A stretch of DNA of 64,000 nt from contig JAHBVL010000004.1 in NCBI GenBank assembly GCA_019637585.1, positions 1-64,000 on the forward strand, given 5' to 3'. Positions 40,820-50,584 of this stretch are shown here, piece by piece. Position numbers and translations under genes: made by a program. The notes under the pieces are model-generated. The model was not told the DNA's origin, did not search any database, and was given only the letters and a program-made list of their open reading frames with translations. The stretch comes from Thermomicrobiales bacterium. GTDB taxonomy: Bacteria > Chloroflexota > Chloroflexia > Thermomicrobiales > UBA6265. Within the stretch, counting starts at the first letter, position 1. The number at the start of each line of letters is the position of its first letter.

Positions 40820-43563
40820 TGGAAACGTCATCACGCGGCCGCATCGATCTCGACGGCGCCTGGGATCTCGCCTTCGACGAAACGGAGGGACCCACACGTC
40901 TCGACTGGATCGGTGACGGCTGGCCGGCTGAGTCGTCCGATTCGGTCACCGTCCCGGCGATCTGGAATCTGACCCATCCCGACGCGCCAGCCATCGGCTA
41001 CTACCGGCGCGCGTTCGACGTTCCCGTGACATGGTCGAGTCAGCGGATGCGCCTGCATGTCGACGGCGCCTGCTATCGACTCGAGGCCTGGGTCAATGGC
41101 GCATATGCGGGGAGCCATCAGGGCGCCTACACCGGTTTCTGGTTCGACGTCAGCGCCGCGGTCCGGCCCGGGCAATCGAACGAGGTCGTTTTCCGGGTCA
41201 CCGCCCTGCGCAGGGACCGCACCGTCGACGGCATGAATCTCTATGAGATGCCGGTCTCCAAACAGTCGTGGTACCACGTCGAGGGCGGCGTGTGGGGTTC
41301 GGTCTGGCTCGAAGCGCTGCCGGCAGTGAGCATCGAGTCGGTCGCCATCGAACCCGATCTGCGTCGATCTGTCGCCTCGTTCGAGGTCAGTTTCACTAAC
41401 GCCACTCCGGAATCCGCGCATCAGGTTCTGCAGATCGACATCACCGATCCGAATGGCGTGACGACAATCGCGCATTCGGACCCAGTCGTCATTCAGCCCG
41501 GTTCCTCCCGCTACTTCGTCAAGCTGACGATCGCGCGGGCGCTGGCCTGGTCTCCCACCGAGCCCCATCTCTACGCGTCCCGGATCACGATCACCGAGGA
41601 TGGGCATGAGCTCGATAGCCAGACAACAACATTCGGGATGCGCGACTTCACCGTCAAAGATGGACAGTTCTACCTGAACGGCGACGCGATCTTCATTCGC
41701 GGTGTGCTCATGCAGCCGAACTACCCGGCTGGTCTGCTGGCGCCGCTCGATCTGAGCATGCTCGAAACGGAAGTCCGCCTCATGAAAGAGGCCGGTTTCA
41801 ATATGATGCGCGTTCATATCCGCCCGCCGGTTCCCGGCTTTCTCGATCTGACCGACCGCCTCGGCATGCTCGTCTACGAGGAATCGAGTCTGGCCTGGAT
41901 CAGGGAGTCGCCCCGCCTGCTCGACCATGCGCGCCGCGAGATCACCGCGATGATCGAGCGGGATCGCAATCACCCGTCCGTCGTTTTCTGGGGCGTCTTC
42001 AACGAGCACCGCCATCCAGCCGGGCGCTACGCCGACACGTTGATTCGCACTGTCCGGGCGCTCGATAGCACCCGCGTCGTGGTCGACAACTCGGGCGGCG
42101 CCTTCGCCATCGACCAGGACTTCGGGTGGATCGACCGGGCGACGGTCGTGCCCGATCGCTCGACGACCCGGGAGTCGATTCAGGACATCCATATCTACGC
42201 CGGCGCGCCGATCGCCAAGCGGGCGTTCGATTGGCTCGCCTCGATCGGGTCGCCTTTTCAGTCGTTCGACGTCGATGCCCTCGGCATCGGTTCCGATCGC
42301 GTTTTCGACGAATGGAGCCGCGAAGTCCGCGACGATCCGGGACAGATTTTCGTTTCCGAGCTCGGTTGCGGTGGCATGGGCGACCTGGACGAGATGCTTG
42401 CCGGTTTCGAAGGCCAAACCGACCTCGTCGACGCTCGCGAATACCGGGCGTTTCGCGACAGCCTGCACGAAGGCTTTGCCGAGCGGCAGCTCGACAAGCT
42501 GTTCGGATCGATCGACGAGCTGGTTCGCCAGGCGCAGCATCAACAGCGGATGGGCAATCGCCGACAGATCGAAGCGATGTTGATCAACCGGCGGGTTTCC
42601 GGCTACTCGATCACCCAGCTCGCCGACGTTGGTTCCGAGTTCCATGCGGGGATTCTCGACCTCTGGCGCAAACCGAAGCCGGTCTACGACGAGATTCGCC
42701 GCCTCCAGCAGCCTCGCACCATCGTGCTCGATCTCGAGAGCCGCGCCGTTCAGCCGGGAACTGCCACTCAGGTCGAACCCTGGGTGATCGACCAGTTCCA
42801 TGCCTCGGAACGAGACACACTCCAGATCACTGTCACTGACTCGGAAGGACGAGTGCGCGCGGAGCACGCGCTGCAGATCCCCGCCGGTCCGGGCATCAAG
42901 CCCCTGCCCCGGTTCACGATCGAAACCGGCGACACACCGGGCTGGTGGCGAATTGCAGCGCGGCTGGCCAGCGATCCAGGGGTCGTCTGTGAAGAGGAGC
43001 TGATCCTGCTGGCCCCGGTTCAGGCGGAGGTCGATCTGAACTCGACGATTCTCGACGCCACCCGGCCATCGCAGCTGACGCGCGACGCGTGGCAACGCTT
43101 TTTCGAGGGAATCAAGGGTGGTGGCACCGGGATCGTGGGAGACCTTGCCCCCGGCGACGAGCTGGCGCTCGCCATGCTGGCGGAGGCAGGTATCGACGCC
43201 CGCCTGACCATGGGGATCGGCAGCTGGCTGGGTTGCTACCACTGGACGACCGATTCCCCGCTCTTTGCCGGGTTGCCGGCGGGCGGACTGGCGGGAGAGG
43301 TCTATGCCGGCATCGTTCCGCGCTACGTGCTCCCCGAGCATGGTGGTCACCTGCTGGCCGGAAGCATCAGCAACACACAAACCCGAGTGACCGCGCCCGC
43401 CATGACCTGGCATGCCGATGTCGAAGTTGTGCCGCATGGCGACGGGCAAATCATCTTCTGCCAGTACCGCATTTTCGGTGACGACCTCGCTGATCCGGTC
43501 GGGCTGACACTCCGGCAGAATCTTCTTACCTTCGCTTCGAACCTGAAACGAACCGCCATATGA
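40819..43563 (+). CDS. Glycoside hydrolase family 2 protein
   Basis: A 914-residue cytoplasmic glycosidase. An N-terminal jelly-roll (SRGRIDLDGAWDLAFD, YYRRAFDVPVTW), an immunoglobulin-like domain and a TIM barrel are arranged as in beta-galactosidases and beta-glucuronidases. The acid/base Glu396 is in WGVFNEHRHPA and the nucleophile Glu514 in FVSELGCGGMG. An extra C-terminal region of about 280 residues is present. No signal peptide. Galactosidase, mannosidase or glucuronidase specificity cannot be decided by eye. Confidence 0.9.
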   Translation: METSSRGRIDLDGAWDLAFDETEGPTRLDWIGDGWPAESSDSVTVPAIWNLTHPDAPAIGYYRRAFDVPVTWSSQRMRLHVDGACYRLEAWVNGAYAGSHQGAYTGFWFDVSAAVRPGQSNEVVFRVTALRRDRTVDGMNLYEMPVSKQSWYHVEGGVWGSVWLEALPAVSIESVAIEPDLRRSVASFEVSFTNATPESAHQVLQIDITDPNGVTTIAHSDPVVIQPGSSRYFVKLTIARALAWSPTEPHLYASRITITEDGHELDSQTTTFGMRDFTVKDGQFYLNGDAIFIRGVLMQPNYPAGLLAPLDLSMLETEVRLMKEAGFNMMRVHIRPPVPGFLDLTDRLGMLVYEESSLAWIRESPRLLDHARREITAMIERDRNHPSVVFWGVFNEHRHPAGRYADTLIRTVRALDSTRVVVDNSGGAFAIDQDFGWIDRATVVPDRSTTRESIQDIHIYAGAPIAKRAFDWLASIGSPFQSFDVDALGIGSDRVFDEWSREVRDDPGQIFVSELGCGGMGDLDEMLAGFEGQTDLVDAREYRAFRDSLHEGFAERQLDKLFGSIDELVRQAQHQQRMGNRRQIEAMLINRRVSGYSITQLADVGSEFHAGILDLWRKPKPVYDEIRRLQQPRTIVLDLESRAVQPGTATQVEPWVIDQFHASERDTLQITVTDSEGRVRAEHALQIPAGPGIKPLPRFTIETGDTPGWWRIAARLASDPGVVCEEELILLAPVQAEVDLNSTILDATRPSQLTRDAWQRFFEGIKGGGTGIVGDLAPGDELALAMLAEAGIDARLTMGIGSWLGCYHWTTDSPLFAGLPAGGLAGEVYAGIVPRYVLPEHGGHLLAGSISNTQTRVTAPAMTWHADVEVVPHGDGQIIFCQYRIFGDDLADPVGLTLRQNLLTFASNLKRTAI

Positions 43564-44996
43564 CATCGACCGCTGCTACAACTGCCATTACCGAGCTTCG
43601 CCGGGCGCTCGGGGAGGAAAAGGTCTCGACCGCACCGGTCGATCTCATCGCCAACGGGCGTGCGGTCTGGCCGGTCGAGCTCAAACAGGCGCGGCGCGCG
43701 ATGCTGGGGGAGATCGAGTTCGACATTCCAGCGTGTGTGGTGCGCCCTGGGTCGACCGACGATGTCTGCACAGTCCTGCGCATCGCGGACGAGCTTCGCG
43801 TGCCGGTGATTCCCTACGGCGGCGGATCGGGCATCGTGGGCGGCACGGTTCCGCCGCCGGGATCGATCTCGCTCGACACCAAAGCGCTCAATCATATCGA
43901 CGTCGATCCTGTTTCGATGATTGCCAGGGTCGGTGCGGGCTGTTTCGGCATCGAGCTGGAGACGGCGCTGAATAGTCAGGGCTTTACATTCGGGCACTAC
44001 CCGCAATCGCTGTACGTCAGCACGGTGGGCGGCTGGATCGCCACCCGCGCCTCGGGAACCTTTTCCACCCTGCACGGCAACATCGAGGATCGGGTGATCG
44101 GGCTCGATGTGGTGCTGCCCGGCGGCAAGCTGCTGTCGCTCGCCCCTTCGCCGCGATCAGCCACCGGGCCGGACCTCAAAAGCTGTTTCATCGGTTCCGA
44201 AGGAGCATTTGGCGTCATCACCGCCGCGACGCTGGAGCTCGTGCCAACCGGACGGCCAAGACTGCACCAGGCATGTGTTTTCCCGACGTTCCAGCAGGGT
44301 CTGGACGCGGTTCAGCACTTCATCCAGGCGGGCGCCCGGCCGGCTGTCGTGCGTCTGTACGATTCGGGTGAGACGGCGCACAAGTTCGCCAATTTCAGCA
44401 TTCCTGCGGAAGGAGCCATGCTGCTGCTCATCTTCGAGGGAACCGGGACCATCATCGAGCGTGAGTCCGAGGTGGTCGAGGAGATTTGCAGAGGCGCGGG
44501 CGGTCATTCCGCTGGTGCGGGACCGGTCGATCACTGGTGGCAGACCCGCTTCGACACGTCATCCCTGGCCGCCGGAAACTGTGGTGAAGGAGGGTACGCC
44601 GACGCTATCGAGGTCTCGGCGCTCTGGGGTGATCTACCGGCGGTGTATGCGTCGATGCTGCAAGTCGCCACAGACCATGGGGCGCGAGCCTTCGCTCACG
44701 TTTCGCACGTCTATCAGTCCGGCGCCTGCCTCTACGTCATCTTCGCTGGGGAGGCGAAAACCGATCGTGACGCCATCGACGCCTATCAGGCGGTGGTCGA
44801 CGGCCTCCTAGCGAGCTGCCTGGCGAACAATGGGGCGGTCAGTCATCACCACGGCGTTGGCCGGGGCAAAGCACGATCGCTGGCCGCACAACATGGTCCG
44901 GCCGGCATGGAGGCGCTCACCGCACTGAAGCAGGCGTTCGATCCCCACAACATCATGAATCCCGGCGTGCTCGGCTTGGGGGAGATGGTTCGATGA
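43560..44996 (+). CDS. FAD-linked oxidase (GlcD/alkyl-DHAP synthase-like)
   Basis: A 478-residue PCMH-type flavoprotein: ACVVRPGSTDDVCTVLRIAD, then IPYGGGSGIVGGTVPPPGS for FAD phosphate binding, GGWIATRASGTFSTLHGN, and a C-terminal AVSHHHGVGRGKARSLAAQ histidine cluster like alkyldihydroxyacetone-phosphate synthase and D-lactate/glycolate oxidase subunits. The end PHNIMNPGVLGLGEM is typical of the superfamily. Coupled by ATGA to both neighbours; it probably oxidises a hydroxy acid and passes electrons to the next gene product. Confidence 0.9.
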   Translation: MTSTAATTAITELRRALGEEKVSTAPVDLIANGRAVWPVELKQARRAMLGEIEFDIPACVVRPGSTDDVCTVLRIADELRVPVIPYGGGSGIVGGTVPPPGSISLDTKALNHIDVDPVSMIARVGAGCFGIELETALNSQGFTFGHYPQSLYVSTVGGWIATRASGTFSTLHGNIEDRVIGLDVVLPGGKLLSLAPSPRSATGPDLKSCFIGSEGAFGVITAATLELVPTGRPRLHQACVFPTFQQGLDAVQHFIQAGARPAVVRLYDSGETAHKFANFSIPAEGAMLLLIFEGTGTIIERESEVVEEICRGAGGHSAGAGPVDHWWQTRFDTSSLAAGNCGEGGYADAIEVSALWGDLPAVYASMLQVATDHGARAFAHVSHVYQSGACLYVIFAGEAKTDRDAIDAYQAVVDGLLASCLANNGAVSHHHGVGRGKARSLAAQHGPAGMEALTALKQAFDPHNIMNPGVLGLGEMVR

Positions 44997-46114
44997 CGAT
45001 TTTGAGTTCGCAGGTCACCAGCGTCCTGCCGGTGGCACTTGGTCATGATCCGACTGCCTCGCTCTGCCCGTGGGTGCAGGCGACGCGGTCGACCGCCGAC
45101 TATCCATCCCGGAAAGCGCAGATCGCCATCGCGATCCTCAATGGCACGCTGACTCCGACGAGCGATGTGGTCGACTTGATGTACCGCTGCGATGGGTTGT
45201 GTCGATGCCAGCCGCTGCCAGGGCAACCTGACCCCACCGCCTATACGAATCTGATCCATGACGCCCGTGCGGCGCTTGTTTCCGGCGGATTCGTATCCGC
45301 AGCAGAGCAATGGGCGACCAACTGGCGCGAGTATGGCAACGTCTACGGCAGAATCGAGCTCGACGAGTCGTGGCTCGATCGCGACTCGCCTTCCAGCGCG
45401 GTGCTCTACGTGCCGGGGACCGCTTCGCTCTTCCTCGATCCCGCCGCCGCAGCGGCGAACGTGCAACTGCTCCGGCGAGCCTTCGGGTCAGTGACGATCG
45501 ATCCCGAGCTGCTCGATGCCGGTTATGTGCTTCGCCAACTCGGGCTGCAAACCGAATGGGAGGCGGAACGGGACCGGGTTCGCGAGTTGGTAGCCCGAGG
45601 CGGATATCAGGCGGTTGTCACCACCACGCCCAGAGAGGCGATAGGACTCGCGACAGCGCTCGCGGACCAAGCTGCAGTCGTATCGTCGCTCCTCGACTCG
45701 GTCCAGCCCTGGATGACATCGATGAGAACCCATCTCCGGCCTCCCGATTCGCGAATTTCTTTTGCACTCCAGCCGACCGAAGAAATGGCTGTGGAAAGGG
45801 AGAGCGCGATCATTCTGCTGGAGCACCTGGCCCATTGCAGTGGGCGTGAAATCGTCACCCTGGCGCCGGAAGCAACCTCGCCCGCCGCGATCGAACGACC
45901 GATCCTGCCATCCACAGAGCAGCTGAGCAGGAGATTCGCCGAAACATGCGCAGATGAGCTTCTGGAGCTCCACGACGGTGAGAACCTCGTCGTCCTCACG
46001 GTCGATCCCTTCTCCAAACGTGCACTGGCCGATCAGCTGGGCGCGAGGGCAAGAGTCGTGAATGTCGCCGCGTTCCTTTGCGAACACCTGGAAGGCGAGC
46101 GCACCGATGCCTAA
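44993..46114 (+). CDS. Divergent Fe-S oxidoreductase-like partner of the flavoprotein
   Basis: A 373-residue protein of uncertain family. The position after an FAD oxidase, and the segment YRCDGLCRCQPLPGQPDPTA, recall GlcF/LutA-type iron-sulphur subunits, but the usual C-x2-C-x2-C-x3-C-P pattern is reduced to C-x3-C-x-C and no CCG motif occurs later. The middle and end show an alternating helix/strand pattern (VLYVPGTASLFLDPAAAAANV, VVLTVDPFSKRALADQLG). It may carry one atypical cluster or have lost it. Overlaps neighbours on both sides. Confidence 0.6.
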   Translation: MTILSSQVTSVLPVALGHDPTASLCPWVQATRSTADYPSRKAQIAIAILNGTLTPTSDVVDLMYRCDGLCRCQPLPGQPDPTAYTNLIHDARAALVSGGFVSAAEQWATNWREYGNVYGRIELDESWLDRDSPSSAVLYVPGTASLFLDPAAAAANVQLLRRAFGSVTIDPELLDAGYVLRQLGLQTEWEAERDRVRELVARGGYQAVVTTTPREAIGLATALADQAAVVSSLLDSVQPWMTSMRTHLRPPDSRISFALQPTEEMAVERESAIILLEHLAHCSGREIVTLAPEATSPAAIERPILPSTEQLSRRFAETCADELLELHDGENLVVLTVDPFSKRALADQLGARARVVNVAAFLCEHLEGERTDA

Positions 46115-47234
46115 CCGACGACTCCGCGGCGCACTCATCGGTTCGGGGAGCATTGCCCAGTATCACCTGGCCGCCTGGCAGCAGATCCCCGACGTCGAGA
46201 TCGTCGCGATCAGCAATCGCACCACCGCCAGGGCAGGCGAACTTGCGCTCCGATTCGGTATCGGAACCGACCACGTTCACCCGTCCACGGCAGCGCTGCT
46301 GGCCGCGGAGCAACAACTCGATTTCGTCGATATCGTCACCGCTCCCGATCTTCATCGAGCCGATGTCGAGCAGTCCGCGGCCGCGGGAGTGGCGCATATC
46401 CTCTGCCAGAAACCACTCGCTCCGACGATGGACGATGCACTGGCGATGCGTGATGCGGTCAGATTCCATGGCGCCACGCTGACTACCAACGAGAACTGGC
46501 GGTGGCGTTCCTGGTATCGCCAGTTGAAAGATGTGCTCGACAGCAAGCGTCTCGGCGAGCCGCGTTACGCCAGAATCGCCGCTCACCACAATGTCGCGCT
46601 TGGGCATCCGGGCGCACCGCCGCCTATTCTGCAGCGCCAGTCATACACGGCGTCGATGTCCCATTTTCTGGTGATGGAGTGGGGCGTGCACCTGATCGAC
46701 ACATTACGGATGCTCCTCGGCGAACCGCAGTGGGTGCACGCTGCGATGAGCCAGGCCAGCCCCTACTTCCAGGGGGAGGACCGGGCCGTGATCTCGCTCG
46801 GATTCAGCGGGATCATTGCGTCGATCGACATCAGCTGGGCCACACACGCTTCGCCATCGCCTCCGACTCTCCTGGAAGAGACAACGATCGAAGGGGACGT
46901 CGGGACGATCAGTCTCATCCCCAATCGCGGCGATGGCGATCTGATCCGGCTGGTCGAAGCGCTTCCTCTGGAGGCTTTGCCAATCGATCGCGAACGGCCC
47001 TGGAGTCCGGTCGCGGTCACCTCGACGCCCGCCCATGACGGCAACATCGCCGCCGCCTATCAAGCGTCGTTCACTGCAGCACATCGTCATTATGTGCATT
47101 CCTGGCTGTCGAACCAATTGCCGGAAACGCACATCGACGACAACCTCCGAACGATGGAGGTGATGTTCGCGGCCTATCGATCGGCCGAATCGAACGAGGT
47201 CATCCGACTAGAAGGGGTTCCCAATTCCCAATGA
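46107..47234 (+). CDS. Gfo/Idh/MocA family oxidoreductase
   Basis: A 375-residue NAD(P)-dependent dehydrogenase: Rossmann motif ALIGSGSIAQYHLAAW, the family EKP motif as CQKPLAPT (Glu replaced by Gln), and the substrate-side WGVHLIDTLRMLLGEP. ATG 46107 overlaps the previous gene by 8 nt. Family members oxidise sugar hydroxyls, cyclitols or glycosides. It fits oxidation of the released sugar in this cluster. Confidence 0.9.
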   Translation: MPNRRLRGALIGSGSIAQYHLAAWQQIPDVEIVAISNRTTARAGELALRFGIGTDHVHPSTAALLAAEQQLDFVDIVTAPDLHRADVEQSAAAGVAHILCQKPLAPTMDDALAMRDAVRFHGATLTTNENWRWRSWYRQLKDVLDSKRLGEPRYARIAAHHNVALGHPGAPPPILQRQSYTASMSHFLVMEWGVHLIDTLRMLLGEPQWVHAAMSQASPYFQGEDRAVISLGFSGIIASIDISWATHASPSPPTLLEETTIEGDVGTISLIPNRGDGDLIRLVEALPLEALPIDRERPWSPVAVTSTPAHDGNIAAAYQASFTAAHRHYVHSWLSNQLPETHIDDNLRTMEVMFAAYRSAESNEVIRLEGVPNSQ

Positions 47235-48004
47235 ATCCAGCTGACCTCCGTGTGAGGAACTTCCGTCTCTTTCCGGCGGACGCGCCGCTCGGCGAACGAG
47301 AGCAGGCGCAGACGATCGATCTCGACCGGACAGCGCTCCTGCTCGTCGACGTCTACCACGCCGCCGCCGATCCGACAGCACGCGAGCTCGTCCACGGCGC
47401 CTGGGATGTGGAGTTCGCCCAGATCATCGAACGTGGCCTGACGCCATTGCTTGCAGCGGCTCGAGGCGCCGGTTTGCCGGTCATCTACGCCATGAATGCC
47501 GCCCCTCTTGTGGCGCTCGGTCAATCACCCTACGGCTGGAGCTTTCGCGAGAGTCTCGGATTCGACCCGGAGCAGGATTTCGCCGAGCCGGAGGTCGATC
47601 CGCTCGAATTCAAACGGGGCGAACTCGTTCAGCTCACCATCCCCGACACCCTGAAACCGGAGCCGGGCGACTACTACGTCCGCAAACACACCTACAGCGG
47701 CTTCGCGGCCACGCGCCTCGAAACGCTCCTGCGCAATCTCGATGTCCGCACACTGATCGTCGCCGGTTTCGCCACCGACTGCTGTGTTTTGTTCACGATC
47801 GCCGACGCCACCTTTCGCGGGTTTCAGTCGATTCTCGTTCGCGACTGCACGCTCGGATCCGAGCTGCCGTCCGAAATCGATTCGTTCGCCAACACTCACC
47901 GCACGATCACCCAGATCGAGAGCTTTCTCGCGGTCAGCGCGTTGTCGGCCGACGTCATCGAAACGCTGGCCGTCGCACAGGGTAAGAAACGGCACGCACC
48001 GTGA
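47231..48004 (+). CDS. Isochorismatase-like cysteine hydrolase
   Basis: A 257-residue hydrolase with the catalytic triad Asp (LLLVDVYHAA), Lys (YVRKHTYSGF) and Cys (GFATDCCVLF). Such proteins hydrolyse amides (nicotinamide, N-carbamoyl or ureido compounds) or vinyl ethers. Unusually long loop before the Lys motif. It overlaps the Gfo/Idh gene by ATGA and the metallohydrolase by 4 nt, so it is part of the same pathway. Confidence 0.9.
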   Translation: MNPADLRVRNFRLFPADAPLGEREQAQTIDLDRTALLLVDVYHAAADPTARELVHGAWDVEFAQIIERGLTPLLAAARGAGLPVIYAMNAAPLVALGQSPYGWSFRESLGFDPEQDFAEPEVDPLEFKRGELVQLTIPDTLKPEPGDYYVRKHTYSGFAATRLETLLRNLDVRTLIVAGFATDCCVLFTIADATFRGFQSILVRDCTLGSELPSEIDSFANTHRTITQIESFLAVSALSADVIETLAVAQGKKRHAP

Positions 48005-48837
48005 CGTTCGACCACATCGATCTGACCGGTATGATCGATCTCCATATCCACGGCGCTCCCGACGTTCGCCCCCGCAAGCTGAACGACATCGAGATCGCCC
48101 GGCAAGCGGCATCCGCCGGTATGAAGGCGATCGTGCTCAAGTCGCATGTCACCCTCACTGCGGATCGGGCCACGCTCGTCGAGGCGATGGTGTCGGGGGT
48201 GATGGTCTTCGGAGGACTGGCGCTGAATCACCCCGTCGGTGGCATCAATCCAGTCGCGGTGGAGATGGCCCTGAAGATGGGAGCGGCTCAAATCTGGATG
48301 CCAACCCTCTCATCCTCCGTACAACGGCACACGCCGATGCTGCCGGGCATCGCCCTGGCCCCGGACGGCGCGATCATCCCCGCCGCGCATGAAGTGCTCG
48401 AGTTGATCGCCTCCTACGACGCGATTCTCGGTACCGGACACCTCTCCGTCGCCGAAATCGAGCTTCTCCTGCCCGCTGCCCGTCAGGCGGGCGTCAAGAA
48501 GATCCTCGTCACCCACCCGGAGCACCCGCCCGTGGAGATGCCGCCCGACCGGCAGAAAGAACTCGCTCGCAAACACGACGTGCTCTTCGAACGGTGCTTC
48601 ATTTCGACGCCGAGTTGTGTCGACGGCGAGCTGCCGTTCGACCGCCTCGCCCAGATCATCCGCGACGTCGGACCGGAGTCGACCATCATCTCGACCGATC
48701 TCGGTCAGACCGTCAATGCACCGCCGGTTGAGGGGTTCGCCTCGTATGTCGACCAACTGCTCGCCGCGGGATTCACATCGAAAGACGTCCGACGCATGGG
48801 AGCCGACAATCCCGCCACCCTTCTTGGAGTTGCCTGA
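48001..48837 (+). CDS. DUF6282-type metal-dependent hydrolase (amidohydrolase superfamily)
   Basis: A 278-residue barrel protein starting at GTG 48001. Metal-site features: His-x-His in MIDLHIHGAPD, Lys/His in VLKSHVT, His in LVTHPEHPP and Asp in ISTDLGQTVNAPP. It resembles phosphotriesterase/TatD-like amidohydrolases and DUF6282. The substrate is unknown; its place after an amidase-like gene suggests opening of a lactone or cyclic amide. Confidence 0.8.
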   Translation: MTFDHIDLTGMIDLHIHGAPDVRPRKLNDIEIARQAASAGMKAIVLKSHVTLTADRATLVEAMVSGVMVFGGLALNHPVGGINPVAVEMALKMGAAQIWMPTLSSSVQRHTPMLPGIALAPDGAIIPAAHEVLELIASYDAILGTGHLSVAEIELLLPAARQAGVKKILVTHPEHPPVEMPPDRQKELARKHDVLFERCFISTPSCVDGELPFDRLAQIIRDVGPESTIISTDLGQTVNAPPVEGFASYVDQLLAAGFTSKDVRRMGADNPATLLGVA

Positions 48838-49790
48838 TGACCCAACGGATCGCGTATATGGAACCGGTGCCACCCGACGTCCAGGAGATCATTCGCTCCA
48901 GACTTCCCGACGGCTACGAAATCGACTTCCGGCCAAGTGACGCAGCGCCCGTCGCTTTCGCCAGGGACGCCGACTTCGTCATGGTGGCCACGACGAGAAT
49001 CGACGATTCGCTGCTGCAGGCAGCCACGCAGCTCCGGCTCGTCCAGCACCAGGGGGTCGGGTACGACAATATCGACCTCGAAGCCGCCCGTTCCCGTGGT
49101 GTCCCGGTGGCCATCTGCCCGGAAGGGACCAGCGTGGGGGTCGCCGAGCACGTCATTCTTCTGATCCTGTCGATCTACCGTCGTCTCCTCGAAGCCGACG
49201 CCTCGATCCGCCGTGGCGAATGGCTGCAGTGGGAGTTGCGGCCAACCTCATTGGAGCTCGCCGGGAAGACTGTGGGACTCGTTGGGTTTGGGAGGATCGG
49301 CCGGGAAGTTGCCCAACGCCTGCGCGGGTTCGACGTGGATGTTCTCTACTACGATCCCTTCCGCGCTGATGTGAGTGTTGAAGAGGCATTTGGTGTCCGT
49401 TTCGTCTCACTCGATGCGCTGCTCGCCGAATCGGACATCGTCAGTCTTCATCTTCCGCTCTCCGCCGAAACCCGAGGATTGGTCGACGCTGAGTTTCTAG
49501 CCGGGATGAAGCAGTCGGCGATCCTCATCAACACGGCGCGAGGCGGTCTAGTCGACCAAACCGCATTGATCGACGCGTTGCGAAACGGCGTGATTGCAGC
49601 CGCCGGTCTCGATGTTTTCGCAACCGAGCCGCTCCCTCCTGACAGTCCCATCCGCGCTCTGCCGAATGCCGTTCTCACCCCGCACATCGCCGCCGGAACC
49701 GCCGACGCGCTGCGCACCAAGATGGACGCCTGTTTCGCCAATATCGTCGCTATCAGCAGCGGGCGCGAGCCTGCCAACCGCATTGCCTGA
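48837..49790 (+). CDS. D-2-hydroxyacid dehydrogenase
   Basis: A 317-residue dehydrogenase of the phosphoglycerate-dehydrogenase family. NAD motif VGLVGFGRIGREVAQRL, catalytic Arg in LINTARGGLVD, Glu in LDVFATEPLP and His in VLTPHIAAGT. It interconverts a 2-keto and a D-2-hydroxy acid, perhaps hydroxypyruvate, glyoxylate or the product of the downstream aldolase. Start overlaps the previous stop by one base (TGATG). Confidence 0.92.
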   Translation: MTQRIAYMEPVPPDVQEIIRSRLPDGYEIDFRPSDAAPVAFARDADFVMVATTRIDDSLLQAATQLRLVQHQGVGYDNIDLEAARSRGVPVAICPEGTSVGVAEHVILLILSIYRRLLEADASIRRGEWLQWELRPTSLELAGKTVGLVGFGRIGREVAQRLRGFDVDVLYYDPFRADVSVEEAFGVRFVSLDALLAESDIVSLHLPLSAETRGLVDAEFLAGMKQSAILINTARGGLVDQTALIDALRNGVIAAAGLDVFATEPLPPDSPIRALPNAVLTPHIAAGTADALRTKMDACFANIVAISSGREPANRIA

Positions 49791-49801
49791 GGAGCATTCC
49801 A

Positions 49802-50503
49802 ATGACCTCCACACCCGGATTTCGCATCCTGCTCGACACCAGAAGACCCACGACGGCGCAGATTCTGCCGTTCACCGGGGTTCCAGCCGGCAACGTCTCC
49901 GATGCCATGGATCGCCTCGGCGCGATGGACCATAGCATCAAACCGATCGACCCGGCCTCGACCCTGCTCGGACCGGCGCTCACCGTTCGCACTCGGCCCG
50001 GCGACAACCTGATGGTCTGGAAAGCGCTCGACGTCGCCAAACCGGGCGATGTGCTGGTGATCGCCACCTATGGATTTCTCACGACGAGCACGCTCGGTGA
50101 GAATGTGGTCAAGGTGGCGGCGGCGAAAGGCCTGGCCGGTATCGTGACCGATGGCGCCTGCCGCGACGCGACCGGCATCCGGGCGACGGGAGTGCCCGTT
50201 TTCTGCGCTGGACTCGTGCCGTCCAGCCCATCGAAGGATGGTCCGGGTGAAATCGGCGGCTCGATCACCTGCGGCGGTCTCCCGGTTGACGCGGGGGACA
50301 TCATCGTCGGCGACGAGGATGGCGTTGTCGTGGTCCCCTTTGTGGACATCGACGCCGTCTCCAAACGCCTCGACGCCGTTTCCGCCAAGGAAGCGGCCAT
50401 GCAAGCGATGATCGAGTCAGGACAGCTCATTCCGGACTGGGTCGATCGCGTCCTGGCGGAGAAAGGGTGCGAGGTCGTTCGGTCGGCTTCGGGCTCCGCG
50501 TAG
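49802..50503 (+). CDS. RraA-type aldolase (HMG/CHA aldolase-like)
   Basis: A 233-residue protein of the RraA/4-hydroxy-4-methyl-2-oxoglutarate aldolase family: ALTVRTRPGDNLMVWKAL, GDVLVIATYG, and the metal/substrate loop VTDGACRDATGI with its Arg-Asp pair. Such aldolases release pyruvate from branched keto acids, and are often mis-called RNase E inhibitors. GAGGAG precedes ATG 49802. Last gene of the plus-strand cluster. Confidence 0.88.
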   Translation: MTSTPGFRILLDTRRPTTAQILPFTGVPAGNVSDAMDRLGAMDHSIKPIDPASTLLGPALTVRTRPGDNLMVWKALDVAKPGDVLVIATYGFLTTSTLGENVVKVAAAKGLAGIVTDGACRDATGIRATGVPVFCAGLVPSSPSKDGPGEIGGSITCGGLPVDAGDIIVGDEDGVVVVPFVDIDAVSKRLDAVSAKEAAMQAMIESGQLIPDWVDRVLAEKGCEVVRSASGSA

Positions 50504-50584
50504 CGCTGGTCTGTCGCCGCGACCGTCTCCTGCGCCGGTTCTCGGAAAACGGTCAAGAGCACTGAGGCAATGCCACGGCTTCAC

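Noticed and set aside
40831-43566. A 911-codon open frame antisense to the GH2 gene
   Set aside because: It mirrors a gene with clear catalytic motifs; open antisense frames are common in GC-rich DNA with this codon bias, and its product has no recognisable motif.
49802-50503. RNase E inhibitor RraA
   Set aside because: The catabolic context and the DGACRD aldolase-type loop favour an aldolase of the same fold.
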